Shown here: in pieces, positions 44,208 to 51,743 of the stretch
Position numbering within the stretch: the stretch's first letter is position 1
Layout: each line of letters opens with the position of its first letter
Assembly (NCBI RefSeq): GCF_002893625.1
Contig: NZ_PKMZ01000001.1
Span: forward strand, 558,001 to 622,000
DNA from: Mangrovicella endophytica
Lineage (GTDB): Bacteria > Pseudomonadota > Alphaproteobacteria > Rhizobiales > Rhizobiaceae
Reading direction: 5' to 3'
DNA: 64,000 nt
Position numbers and translations under genes: made by a program
Notes under the pieces: model-generated
What the model saw: only the letters and a program-made list of their open reading frames with translations
Databases searched by the model: none
Told to the model about the DNA's origin: nothing

Positions 44208-44608
44208 CTGACGAAAGCTGGACCGTCGCGCTCGTGCGCCAGAGCGATGTCGCATTCGCGCGCCAGGTCGCGATGAAGGCGATGACGGCGATCGGTGCCA
44301 GCGCGATCAAAAAGACCAAGTTCGTGACCGCGGTGTCGGAGATCGCCCGCAACGCCGTGATCTATGGCCATGGCGGCGCCATTACCTTTCGCGTTGTCGG
44401 AATTGGTTTGCATCGCAGCGTCGTCGGCGAATGCACCGATCGCGGGCCCGGGATTGCCGATATGCAGCTCGCACTGAAGGACGGTTACACCACCGGCTCG
44501 GGTCTTGGCCTTGGCCTCAGTGGTGCTCGCCGCCTGGTCGACCGCTTCGACATCATTTCCTCGGCCGAGTCCGGCACCACCGTGACGTTGGAGAGTGCGG
44601 CACGATGA
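44204..44608 (+). CDS. rsbT: RsbT-type switch serine/threonine kinase
   Basis: 134 residues from TTG 44204. GHKL-type ATPase: N-box FVTAVSEIARNAVIYGHGG, G1 box TDRGPGIADMQLALKDG and G2 lid GLGLGLSGARRLVDRFDI. RsbT phosphorylates RsbR and RsbS and, once freed, activates a downstream partner. In Bacillus that partner is the phosphatase RsbU; no RsbU is encoded here. Candidate partners are the two following genes, coupled to it by an ATGA overlap and then a GTGA overlap. Confidence 0.92.
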   Translation: MTDESWTVALVRQSDVAFARQVAMKAMTAIGASAIKKTKFVTAVSEIARNAVIYGHGGAITFRVVGIGLHRSVVGECTDRGPGIADMQLALKDGYTTGSGLGLGLSGARRLVDRFDIISSAESGTTVTLESAAR

Positions 44609-45606
44609 TCTCGCTGCCGGTGACAGAGGCAAGCCAGGTGGGAGCAGCCCGGCGCCGCGCGGTGCAGGAGGGCGCCGCCGTCGGTCTGTCGCAGGATGCC
44701 TGCGACAGGCTGGCCCTGATCGTCACCGAGGCCGGCACCAATCTCGTGCGCCATGCCCGCGAGGGCGAGATCATCCTGGCCCGTCATGAGGAGGGGCAGG
44801 GCAGGGGCATCGACGTGATCGCCGTGGATTCCGGCCCTGGCGTCGGCGATGTCGCCGCGGCGCTGACCGACGGCTATACGACGGCCGTCGCCGGGGAGCG
44901 CGGCATCGGCGGCGGTCTCGGCGCCATCCGGCGGCTGTCGGATGTGTTCGATCTCCATTCCGATGCCAAGGGCACCACCGTTCTGGCCGCGGTTGCGGAA
45001 GGTCCGTCACCGATCGCGCAGCCGACCGAAGCCGCAGGACTCATCGTCTGCAAGCCCGGCTTCGAGCAGGGCGGTGACGCGCATGCCATGCGTAGCGAAG
45101 ATGACGCCACGCTGCTGCTTTTGATGGATGTTCTGGGACATGGGCCGGCGGCTGCGTCCGAGGCGGTCCGGGGTATCACCGCCTTCCGCAAGGCGGCCGG
45201 CCGCTCTCTGGAGGAAACTGAGGCTCTCGTCTCCGTCGGCCTCGAAGGCGGACGCGGTGCCGCGACGCTTCTGATCGAGCTGCCACACGGTCCCGGGCGG
45301 CTGCGAGCTGTCGGTCTCGGGAATGTGAAGGGCGAGATCGTTCGGGCCAATGGCGAGCGCTTCGGCATACCTTCGACGCCGGGTATTGCTGGCAATACGA
45401 CCCGCCGGCCCCGGCCGACGGAGCATGATTGGCCGGCAGGCGCGACGTTGATCCTGTCGACGGACGGACTGCGCAGCGCTGGACGTGATCCCGACCCGGC
45501 CGCGCTGTTCTCGCGTCTGCCCTTGACCGTGGCGGCAACGCTCTACAAACGCAGGCGGAGAGGCACCGACGATAGCGGTGTTCTGGTCGCGCGGGGACCG
45601 CTGTGA
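44605..45606 (+). CDS. HATPase + SpoIIE/RsbX-like PP2C phosphatase fusion
   Basis: 333 residues. Residues 1-130 are a GHKL ATPase domain (N-box LIVTEAGTNLVRHAREGEI, G1 DSGPGVGDV, lid GERGIGGGLGAIRRLSDVFDL). Residues about 140-330 are a PP2C-type SpoIIE domain with DVLGHGPAAAS near the start (metal Asp and the usual Gly-His-Gly) and TDDSGVLVAR at the end (metal Asp pair). The phosphatase half resembles RsbX, which resets RsbR/RsbS phosphorylation. Fusion to an ATPase suggests nucleotide control or added anti-sigma-like kinase activity. It is coupled to rsbT upstream and the hybrid kinase downstream. Confidence 0.87.
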   Translation: MISLPVTEASQVGAARRRAVQEGAAVGLSQDACDRLALIVTEAGTNLVRHAREGEIILARHEEGQGRGIDVIAVDSGPGVGDVAAALTDGYTTAVAGERGIGGGLGAIRRLSDVFDLHSDAKGTTVLAAVAEGPSPIAQPTEAAGLIVCKPGFEQGGDAHAMRSEDDATLLLLMDVLGHGPAAASEAVRGITAFRKAAGRSLEETEALVSVGLEGGRGAATLLIELPHGPGRLRAVGLGNVKGEIVRANGERFGIPSTPGIAGNTTRRPRPTEHDWPAGATLILSTDGLRSAGRDPDPAALFSRLPLTVAATLYKRRRRGTDDSGVLVARGPL

Positions 45607-46721
45607 AGACGATCGTCACCTCGGTCCGCATCGAGCGGGACACCGATGTCGCCCATACGCGGCGTACCGCACGGCTGACGGCCAAAGCAGCCGGCGCCGC
45701 CGTACGGGACCAGATCCGCTTTGCGACGGCCGTATCGGAAATCGCCCGCAACGCCCTGCAATATGCCGGCGGCGGTGTTGCAGAATTCGCCTTCGATGAC
45801 GATGGCAAGGTGACCGCGCTGGTGGTGCGGGTGCAGGACAAAGGCCCCGGCATACCCAATGTCGAGAACATCCTGCGCAGCCGCCACCAGTCGCATACCG
45901 GTCTCGGCCTCGGCCTGTCCGGCTCTCGCAAGCTGGTCGACGCCTTTGACCTGACGACCGGTGCAGGCGGCACCGTCGCGACGCTGTCGCTATTCCTCGA
46001 TGCGCCTGCGGACCCGACGACGCTGGCGCGGGCGTCGGCCGATACGCTCGTCGAAGCCGCCCAGGGCAATCCCCTGGAAGAATTGGCCGAGCAGAACCGC
46101 GCGCTGCGTGACTCCCTGGCCGAGCAGGAGTTCCTGCTGCGCGAGCTGCATCACCGCACCAAGAACAATCTCGCTATCATCCAGTCGCTGGCGATGATGC
46201 AGGCGCGGCAGGTGAAGTCGCCCGAGGCGGCGGATGCTCTGGCGGCTCTGACCGGCCGGATCCAGGCCTTCGCCAATGCCCACAACTACCTTCATCGCGC
46301 CGCCGACGTCAGCAGCATCGACCTCGTCCAGCATCTGTCCGGCCTGGTCGAGCGGCTGACCGCTGCCTTCGGCACCGATCAGATCGAGATCAGAAGTACG
46401 GTCGAACCGGGTTCAGTCGATTTTGAGTCGGCGACCGAAATTGGCCTCATCGTCAACGAACTCGTCACCAATGCCGTGAAGCACGCCTTTGAACGTGGCG
46501 CCCGGCGCGGCTGTATCGAGATCAGGGGGCATCGCAGCAACGCCGGGCTGATGATCCAGGTGTCCGATGATGGACCCGGCCTGGAAAATGCCGAGACGGT
46601 GCTGCGCCAGTCCCGCTCGCTCGGCTGGCGGATTGTCGAGGGCAGTGCGCGCAAGCTGAATGCCACACTGGAAGCCGATGGCTCGGACGGCCTGACCGTG
46701 ACGCTGACGATCCCGACCTAG
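45603..46721 (+). CDS. Hybrid kinase: RsbT-like HATPase fused to HisKA_2 histidine kinase
   Basis: 372 residues from GTG 45603 (GTGA overlap). Residues 1-135 closely resemble the RsbT encoded at 44204: ATAVSEIARNALQYAGGG (N-box), VQDKGPGIPNVENI (G1), HTGLGLGLSGSRKLVDAFDL (lid). Residues about 150-175 form a linker coiled coil (LEELAEQNRALRDSLAEQE). Then comes a HisKA_2 H-box, FLLRELHHRTKNNLAIIQSLAMMQ, and a second HATPase (IGLIVNELVTNAVKHAFE, VSDDGPGL). No sensor, membrane segment or receiver is present, so input must come from protein contacts, plausibly the stressosome. HisKA_2 kinases in alphaproteobacteria commonly phosphorylate PhyR-type stress regulators. Confidence 0.88.
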   Translation: MKTIVTSVRIERDTDVAHTRRTARLTAKAAGAAVRDQIRFATAVSEIARNALQYAGGGVAEFAFDDDGKVTALVVRVQDKGPGIPNVENILRSRHQSHTGLGLGLSGSRKLVDAFDLTTGAGGTVATLSLFLDAPADPTTLARASADTLVEAAQGNPLEELAEQNRALRDSLAEQEFLLRELHHRTKNNLAIIQSLAMMQARQVKSPEAADALAALTGRIQAFANAHNYLHRAADVSSIDLVQHLSGLVERLTAAFGTDQIEIRSTVEPGSVDFESATEIGLIVNELVTNAVKHAFERGARRGCIEIRGHRSNAGLMIQVSDDGPGLENAETVLRQSRSLGWRIVEGSARKLNATLEADGSDGLTVTLTIPT

Positions 46722-46818
46722 CGCGGTTCCGTGTTCGCCGTGAATGCTCTAAGGCCACTAGCTACGTAGACGCTAGACCGCGCCGGACGACAGTTCCGCC
46801 CGGCGCAGGCTGGTATGA

Positions 46819-47433
46819 TCAGCGCACGACGTAGACCACCTGGCGGGTCGCCGGCTCGACCAGCACGGGCTGACCGTTCACATAGACATAGTCATAGTCG
46901 TAATCCGGGATCGTCTGGAGCTCGACGGTGTCGGGCAGGCGCGATCCGACCACCGCTTCGCCTTCCAGGTAGACCGGTTCCACCGCATTGCCGCGGACAT
47001 AGGTCACGACGGTGTCCGACGGCACCACGGCGGCGCCGGCCGTTCCGCGGACGATCGTGCCGGCGACAGGTCGCTCGACGACGACCGTACCGCCTGCAGG
47101 CGCCTCCTCGTAGACGACCGCTGGCGTCTCGAAACCCGCACCGCCCTCTGCGATCACGACCCGGGAGCCGGAGACGTCGGCGGTCAGATAGTCGCCGTAG
47201 GCCCAGCCGGAGATGCCGCCGGCATCGACCTCGCACCATTTGCTGCCCTGGATGCAGCCGCGCAGCGTGGCCGCTCCGTCGGCGGCGATCACTGCGACAA
47301 CCGGATAGGACGGTCCGGGTCCTGAGCGCACATTGAGGTCGGTGGTGGCGGCGACGACCGTCTGGGCCGATGCGGCTCCGCTCACGAGGCCGAGCAGGGC
47401 GGCGCCGGCCGCGGCAGTCAGCAAGCTCTTCAT
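46819..47433 (-). CDS. Secreted SH3-domain / DUF1236-type protein
   Basis: 204 residues from ATG 47433, with a signal peptide (MKSLLTAAAGAALLGLVSGAASAQ). Residues about 25-85 are a bacterial SH3 domain: TTDLNVRSGPGPSYPVVAVIAADGAATLRGC and WCEVDAGGISGWAYGDYL. The C-terminal part ends in PDYDYDYVYVNGQPVLVEPATRQVVYVVR, the pattern of DUF1236 proteins common in rhizobia. A periplasmic or cell-envelope role is likely; peptidoglycan binding by the SH3 domain is possible. Convergent with the hybrid kinase gene; the 97 bases between show no obvious terminator. Confidence 0.82.
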   Translation of the reverse strand: MKSLLTAAAGAALLGLVSGAASAQTVVAATTDLNVRSGPGPSYPVVAVIAADGAATLRGCIQGSKWCEVDAGGISGWAYGDYLTADVSGSRVVIAEGGAGFETPAVVYEEAPAGGTVVVERPVAGTIVRGTAGAAVVPSDTVVTYVRGNAVEPVYLEGEAVVGSRLPDTVELQTIPDYDYDYVYVNGQPVLVEPATRQVVYVVR

Positions 47434-47708
47434 GTCTGCAACTCCTGTGCATGACCCTTCGAGCGTCAGAATGGCAGTGAGGCGGCTTGCGTTCCCCACA
47501 GCACCACGCTGGAGCGCAGAGTATGGAGCGTCGAACCGGTGATGGAAAGCGCGGCGCGCACCTCCGCTCCCGATCGTCCCGCCATGGTAACCATTTGAGC
47601 TAAAACTTGCGGGGATGCTGTTTTGGAAGGGCGGAACCGGATGGGGTTTTCGGCGATTAGTCGGGCAACGAACCGCCACGATCGCAATCGAACCCAACGA
47701 GCACTCCC

Positions 47709-47981
47709 ATGTCCGTCAGGCTCCTCGTCGCCGCTGCGTCCCTGTCCGCCGTCATTGCCGGCGCCGCCTATGCCAGCAGTGACACGTCCGCTACCCAGGC
47801 CTCGGCGCAGGCCGCTACCGTCCAGACGATCAACACTGAACCGGCTTCACCCGTGGCATCGGATCGCATTCTGCCGATCCAGACCGCGTCGACGGCAACG
47901 GCCGCCTCGGCGGATCCAGAGGGCGAACCCGCGATCCGGCATGTCCGCCAGGTTGGCCCGTCCTTCTTTCCGGATCACTGA
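47709..47981 (+). CDS. Small secreted protein, unknown function
   Basis: 90 residues. Signal peptide of about 22 residues (MSVRLLVAAASLSAVIAGAAYA), then an Ala/Thr/Ser-rich low-complexity stretch, and a charged C-terminal end (GEPAIRHVRQVGPSFFPDH). No family recognised. The codon use agrees with neighbouring genes and no better frame competes, so the gene is probably real. It precedes msrB on the same strand with a 74-base gap; a shared role in envelope stress is only a guess. Confidence 0.55.
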   Translation: MSVRLLVAAASLSAVIAGAAYASSDTSATQASAQAATVQTINTEPASPVASDRILPIQTASTATAASADPEGEPAIRHVRQVGPSFFPDH

Positions 47982-48055
47982 ACCTCGGCAGGGCGACGCC
48001 GAGCGCCTATATCTGTGGCAAAGCCCGGGCTGCCGGATGTCAGAGGAGAGTTGCC

Positions 48056-48463
48056 ATGGACGTGAAGACCTATCCCGTCAGTCACACGGAAGAGGAATGG
48101 CGCAGCATCCTGACGCCGGAGCAGTACCAGGTGATGCGCGCCCACGGGACCGAACGGCCGGGAAGTTGCGCGCTGCTGCATGAAAAGCGCGCCGGCACCT
48201 TTACATGTGCGGCCTGCGATCAGCCGCTGTTCCAGGGTGGCAAGAAGTTCGAGAGCGGCACGGGCTGGCCGAGCTTCAACACGCCTGTCGAAGGCTCCGT
48301 CGGCACGACGGTCGACCGCAGCTACGGCATGGTGCGCACCGAGGTTCACTGCAACCGCTGCGGCAGCCATCTCGGACATGTCTTCGATGACGGGCCGCCG
48401 CCCACCTATCTGCGCTACTGCATCAATGGGGTCGCGCTGAACTTCCAGCCCGAAGCCGCCTGA
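48056..48463 (+). CDS. msrB: Peptide-methionine (R)-S-oxide reductase MsrB
   Basis: 135 residues. Zinc-binding Cys pairs in CAACDQPLF and CNRCGSHLGHVFDDG, substrate-binding GTGWPSFNTP, and catalytic Cys in RYCINGVALNF (the usual RYCxNS has Gly in place of Ser). It reduces methionine-R-sulfoxide in proteins using thioredoxin. Ribosome site AGAGGAGAG precedes ATG 48056. Standard length for a cytoplasmic MsrB with no signal peptide. Confidence 0.96.
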   Translation: MDVKTYPVSHTEEEWRSILTPEQYQVMRAHGTERPGSCALLHEKRAGTFTCAACDQPLFQGGKKFESGTGWPSFNTPVEGSVGTTVDRSYGMVRTEVHCNRCGSHLGHVFDDGPPPTYLRYCINGVALNFQPEAA

Positions 48464-48522
48464 GCGCGGCTACGCCGTGGATCGAAGGGAAGGGCCGGTG
48501 CCGCACCGGCCCTTTCTGCCTT

Positions 48523-48714
48523 TTAGATCGAACGGATCCTCCGCTCGATCGCCTTTGCTTCCGCCTCGTCGACCTCGACGGCCTGGCTGCTGTCGTCCGG
48601 CAGGCCGGGTCCGGTCTGGCTGATCGTCTCGTTCCGGGGCCGCGCATTCGGACCTGTCGAGATCGAGGCGGGCCCGCTCTGCCCCGTCGGCTTGTCGTCG
48701 CTGCTGTTGCTCAT
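48523..48714 (-). CDS. Small hydrophilic protein, unknown function
   Basis: 63 residues from ATG 48714 with ribosome site GGGAGAG on the minus strand. The protein is polar and probably disordered in its first half (MSNSSDDKPTGQSGP) and ends in an acidic-then-basic helix (VEVDEAEAKAIERRIRSI). No family recognised. It is the gene just downstream of the deacetylase-family gene on the same strand, 62 bases away. Longer frames upstream in the same phase overlap that gene and are rejected. Confidence 0.55.
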   Translation of the reverse strand: MSNSSDDKPTGQSGPASISTGPNARPRNETISQTGPGLPDDSSQAVEVDEAEAKAIERRIRSI

Positions 48715-48776
48715 TGTCGTGCTCTCCCTTCTGGAGCGAAGGAAACGCTTCGAGTGGCGGTTTGGCTTCGTAGCTC

Positions 48777-49838
48777 TTAGTCTCTCAACCGGTGCGCTGC
48801 GGAGAAGGCGCCTACGAACTGCGGTGCGGCCTCCGCCACGGCGGCCAGCGAGTAGCCACCCTCCTGCACGATCACTGTCGGGCGCCCAAGCGCTCCCAGC
48901 ACTGTGCCGATCCGCGCGAAGGCATCCGTCGTCACCGCGAGCTTCGACAGCGGATCGTCGCGATGCGCATCCCAGCCGGCGGAAAGCACGATGGCCTCGG
49001 CGTCGAAGCGGTCCGCGGCTTCGGCGAGCGTCCTCACCGCCTCGACGAAGGCAGCGTCGTCGCTTCCGGGCGCGAGCGGCAGATTGAGGTTGCACCCTTC
49101 GCCATCCCCGATCCCACGCTCCTCGGCATAACCAGCGAAATGGGGATAGTAGTTGGCGGGATCGGTATGGGTGGAGCCGAAGAAGACGTCTCCCCGTGCA
49201 TAGAAGATCGCCTGCGTGCCGTCGCCGTGATGTGTGTCGAAGTCGAGGATCGCGACACGACCAAACCGGCTGCGCAGGCGCTCGGCGGCAATGGCCGCAT
49301 TGTTAAGAAAACAGAAACCGGACGCGCGATCGACATAGGCGTGGTGGCCGGGTGGTCGGCACAGCGCGAAGCTCGATGCTGCGCCGGACAGCACGGCATC
49401 CGCCGCCGCGATGGCGGACTGCGCCGAGGCGTAAGCGGCGGCAAACGTCTGCGCCGTCATGGCACAGGACATGTCGCCGATATACCAGCCGGCCTGGCCG
49501 AGGATGCCGTTGGTCCGCGGCGCCCCGCGCGCGGAAAATCCGGACGCGTGCGAGGCATAGGGGTGCACGTTCGGCAGGACCTCCGGCCCGCCATTCGGCA
49601 GGGCCTGGAAGCGCTCGTGGGCAGAGGCAAGGAAATCCAGATAATGCGACGCATGGACGGCAGCGATCGCGTCTAAGCCGGCATCGCCCGGCTCCTCGGC
49701 ATCAAGGCCGAGGCCGCCGAGCGCCTTGATCAGCGTCTCGCCGCGGTTGGCATTCTCCAGCGGGGAAACGATCCGCCCATGCACGAGATACTGCGTCGGC
49801 TGGTGCAACAGCTGGTTCGGCGAGAAGAACAGGCGCAT
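48777..49838 (-). CDS. Histone-deacetylase-family amidohydrolase
   Basis: 353 residues. HDAC/acetylpolyamine amidohydrolase fold: ALCRPPGHHAYVDRASGFCFLNNAAIAAERL (catalytic His pair), VAILDFDTHHGDGTQAIFYARGDVFFGSTH (zinc Asp and His) and IVLSAGWDAHRDDPLSKL (zinc Asp). All zinc ligands are present, so it should be active. Bacterial members deacetylate acetylated polyamines or small amides; AcuC-type roles in acetoin use are another option, but no acetoin genes are nearby. It may be cotranscribed with the small gene at 48523. Confidence 0.92.
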   Translation of the reverse strand: MRLFFSPNQLLHQPTQYLVHGRIVSPLENANRGETLIKALGGLGLDAEEPGDAGLDAIAAVHASHYLDFLASAHERFQALPNGGPEVLPNVHPYASHASGFSARGAPRTNGILGQAGWYIGDMSCAMTAQTFAAAYASAQSAIAAADAVLSGAASSFALCRPPGHHAYVDRASGFCFLNNAAIAAERLRSRFGRVAILDFDTHHGDGTQAIFYARGDVFFGSTHTDPANYYPHFAGYAEERGIGDGEGCNLNLPLAPGSDDAAFVEAVRTLAEAADRFDAEAIVLSAGWDAHRDDPLSKLAVTTDAFARIGTVLGALGRPTVIVQEGGYSLAAVAEAAPQFVGAFSAAHRLRD

Positions 49839-49962
49839 GGGAAGATCACCATTGAGCGAAGCAAGCGACGGTGTTGTAGACGTGCGAGCGGAAGCCTGAC
49901 GAGAGGAAATCGCGCTCCCCTCGCCGCGCTGCTTCAGGCGGAGCGAGCCGCGCCGAGGCGCC

Positions 49963-50310
49963 TTACTTCGACTGCTGCTGGTCCGGCAGAGCCTGCGGCG
50001 GGATGACCGGTGTCGTGCCCGGATTGGGATCGGGCGCCGGTGCCTGGATGTCAGTATCGCTGGATGGCGGCGGCGTCAGCACACCGTTGCAGTCCGACAG
50101 CTGGCCGGACAAGCTCTGATCGGCCGCCTGACCCTCCGGCCGAGCGGCACAAGGGTCGCTCGGGTTGCCGGTCGTCCCTGTATCAGGCGCCGGCACCTCC
50201 GGAACGGGGCTCGGAACCGGCGTCGGCTGTGCCTCCTGCGCGAACGCGGAGCCGCTCGAAACGAGCAGCGCCAGTCCGACCGCAGCCGGCAGCATTCGGA
50301 TCGTGACCAT
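49963..50310 (-). CDS. Small secreted Pro-rich protein
   Basis: 115 residues with a signal peptide (MVTIRMLPAAVGLALLVSSGSAFAQ) and ribosome site GAGGAGG ahead of the start. The mature part is rich in Pro, Asp, Thr and Gln (QPTPVPSPVPEVPAPDTG; PPPSSDTDIQAPAPDPN) with two Cys (PCAARPEG, SDCNGV) that could form a disulfide. Probably a periplasmic or extracellular unstructured protein. I recognise no family. It stands alone between the deacetylase and DUF2218 genes. Confidence 0.6.
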   Translation of the reverse strand: MVTIRMLPAAVGLALLVSSGSAFAQEAQPTPVPSPVPEVPAPDTGTTGNPSDPCAARPEGQAADQSLSGQLSDCNGVLTPPPSSDTDIQAPAPDPNPGTTPVIPPQALPDQQQSK

Positions 50311-50469
50311 GTCAGCTCCTCCTCAAGGTCGCTCTGGTCCTAACGTCCGTGCGCCGCCTTCGCTCCGTCGAGCAGGAGCCTGTTACGTATGTGACTGCCG
50401 ATCGCTCGGCAGCCACCGATCGGGCGATCCGTCGCCGGAGGGCTTCGCCGACCTGTGATGACAGCGGCG

Positions 50470-50775
50470 TCAGGCCGGCTGCCAGGCGACAGCCAGTTCC
50501 TCGCGGAAGGCGAAGCGCTCGAGATGGCGGACCACCACCTCCTGGAGCCGGTCCATCTCCTCGCTTCCCGGCGCATCGAGGGTGAGTGTAAGCCGTGCGT
50601 CGTCCGCGGCCAGCCGGCAGCTGCCGAACGGAAAGTCGATCGAGCCGGCTGCCGGATCGAAACTTACTGGCAGCTTGTGAGCGAAATGCTTGCAGAGCTG
50701 CTGCAGGTAGCGGCTGGCCTGCGCCGTCTCGACCACGGCGGTGCTGCGGAGGGGTACTGCGGTGGTCTCGGTCAT
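50470..50775 (-). CDS. DUF2218 family protein
   Basis: 101 residues, a complete stand-alone DUF2218 domain: STAVVETAQASRYLQQLCKHFAHKLPVSFD, then FPFGSCRLAADDARLTLTLDAPGSEEMDRLQEVVVRHLERFAFREEL. The same domain forms the N terminus of the siderophore reductase at 59507-60559 in this window (QCDLAVPEPEKLLTLFCEHYSEYG...HHLREFMG). The gene overlaps the end of a PadR regulator by four bases and is cotranscribed with it. A role in iron reduction or iron stress is therefore likely, although the domain's function is not known. Confidence 0.85.
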   Translation of the reverse strand: MTETTAVPLRSTAVVETAQASRYLQQLCKHFAHKLPVSFDPAAGSIDFPFGSCRLAADDARLTLTLDAPGSEEMDRLQEVVVRHLERFAFREELAVAWQPA

Positions 50776-51422
50776 CGGCTGCGCTCCACGGCCTGTGCGG
50801 CCGCGTCGAGCGCCGCGGCGATCGCTTCCGCTGCGGCCGGTTCGAGGTTGCCCTCGCGCAGCCGCAGACGCAGGGCGAGCTTCAGGTTCTCCATGGCGCG
50901 TAGCACCGGTGCCGGCACGCCGTGCCGACCATGCCGCGGCCCGTCCTCATCTCCGGCTCCGCGTGCCAGCAGCTCGTCCGCCGCGGCCCGGTTGGCGGCC
51001 AGGAAGGCCTTGCCCTCCTCGGTGACGACGTAGCGTTTGCGGTTGCCGGGTTCGGGCTCGACGGAGGCGTAGCCCATGTCCTCCAGCCAGGAGAGGGTCG
51101 GATACACAACGCCCGGGCTCGGGCTGTAGCTGCCGGCGAAGCGCTCCTCGATCGCCTTGATCAGCTCGTAGCCGTGGCAGGGCTGCTCCTCCAGCATGGC
51201 GAGGAGCAGAAGGCGCAGATCGCCATAGTCGAACAGGCGTCCGCCGCGGCCGCGGCCACGCCGCTCGTCGTGTGAGCCATGACCGGGTCCATCGCCGCCC
51301 GGGCGGTGGTGCGGTCCCCGGAAGCCGCGTCCGGCGCCGCGCATGCGCGGGTCGTCACGATGGTCATGTGTTTCGGGAAGGGTGAAGGCGCGGCCCCAGC
51401 CGCCATCAAATCGGTGTCTCAT
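50772..51422 (-). CDS. PadR-family regulator, YqjI-like with His/Arg/Gly-rich N-terminal extension
   Basis: 216 residues from ATG 51422; a TTG two codons upstream (51428) is an alternative. Residues about 1-62 form an extension rich in His, Arg, Asp and Gly (ETHDHRDDPRMRG; GPHHRPGGDGPGHGSHDERRGRGRGG), which recalls the metal-sensing extension of E. coli YqjI. The PadR winged helix follows: LFDYGDLRLLLLAMLEEQPCHGYELIKAIEERFAGSYSPSPGVVYPTLSWLEDMGYA. YqjI controls a ferric-siderophore reductase of the SIP family; here the partner is DUF2218, cotranscribed by overlap. Inverted repeats at the start codon suggest autoregulation. Confidence 0.88.
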   Translation of the reverse strand: MRHRFDGGWGRAFTLPETHDHRDDPRMRGAGRGFRGPHHRPGGDGPGHGSHDERRGRGRGGRLFDYGDLRLLLLAMLEEQPCHGYELIKAIEERFAGSYSPSPGVVYPTLSWLEDMGYASVEPEPGNRKRYVVTEEGKAFLAANRAAADELLARGAGDEDGPRHGRHGVPAPVLRAMENLKLALRLRLREGNLEPAAAEAIAAALDAAAQAVERSR

Positions 51423-51428
51423 GAGCAA

Positions 51429-51474
51429 CGATATAGATCAAGATATATCGTAAATCAAGATGTATCGAGATATA
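51429..51474. promoter_or_regulatory. AT-rich inverted repeats at the padR start (candidate operator)
   Basis: CGATATA and TATATCG (51429-51450, 8-base spacer) form one perfect inverted repeat. TATATC (51444-51449) and GATATA (51469-51474) form a second, overlapping one. The AT-rich block is striking in GC-rich surroundings and directly abuts the regulator start, so it likely contains promoter and operator together. Confidence 0.6.
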
Positions 51475-51743
51475 GCTCGCGACGGCCCGTTCGGCACGAC
51501 AAGCGCGAAGGCGCATAGGTCGCATTGGTGGTGATGCGTCAGGCTGCTGCAGGACCGCCACCGATCTCGGGAGAGGCGTTCGGAGGCCGTCTCGCGAAGG
51601 AAGGGAGCCGGTCACACGTGCGCGCATGGCTTCATCGGCCGCGGCTTTGTCATCCAAAATTCATCTGGAGATCAGGAAATATCAACGACGGCCGGCGAGC
51701 ATGCCCACGAACTGGCTGGCCAAGGCGCATGCGTACATCCCTG
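51475..51743 (+). other. Upstream region of the GGDEF-EAL gene
   Basis: About 270 bases between the PadR operator and the chosen start at 51744. The downstream reading frame is open through it but shows no conserved sequence. It may contain the promoter for the GGDEF-EAL gene; I see no convincing -35/-10 pair. Confidence 0.3.
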
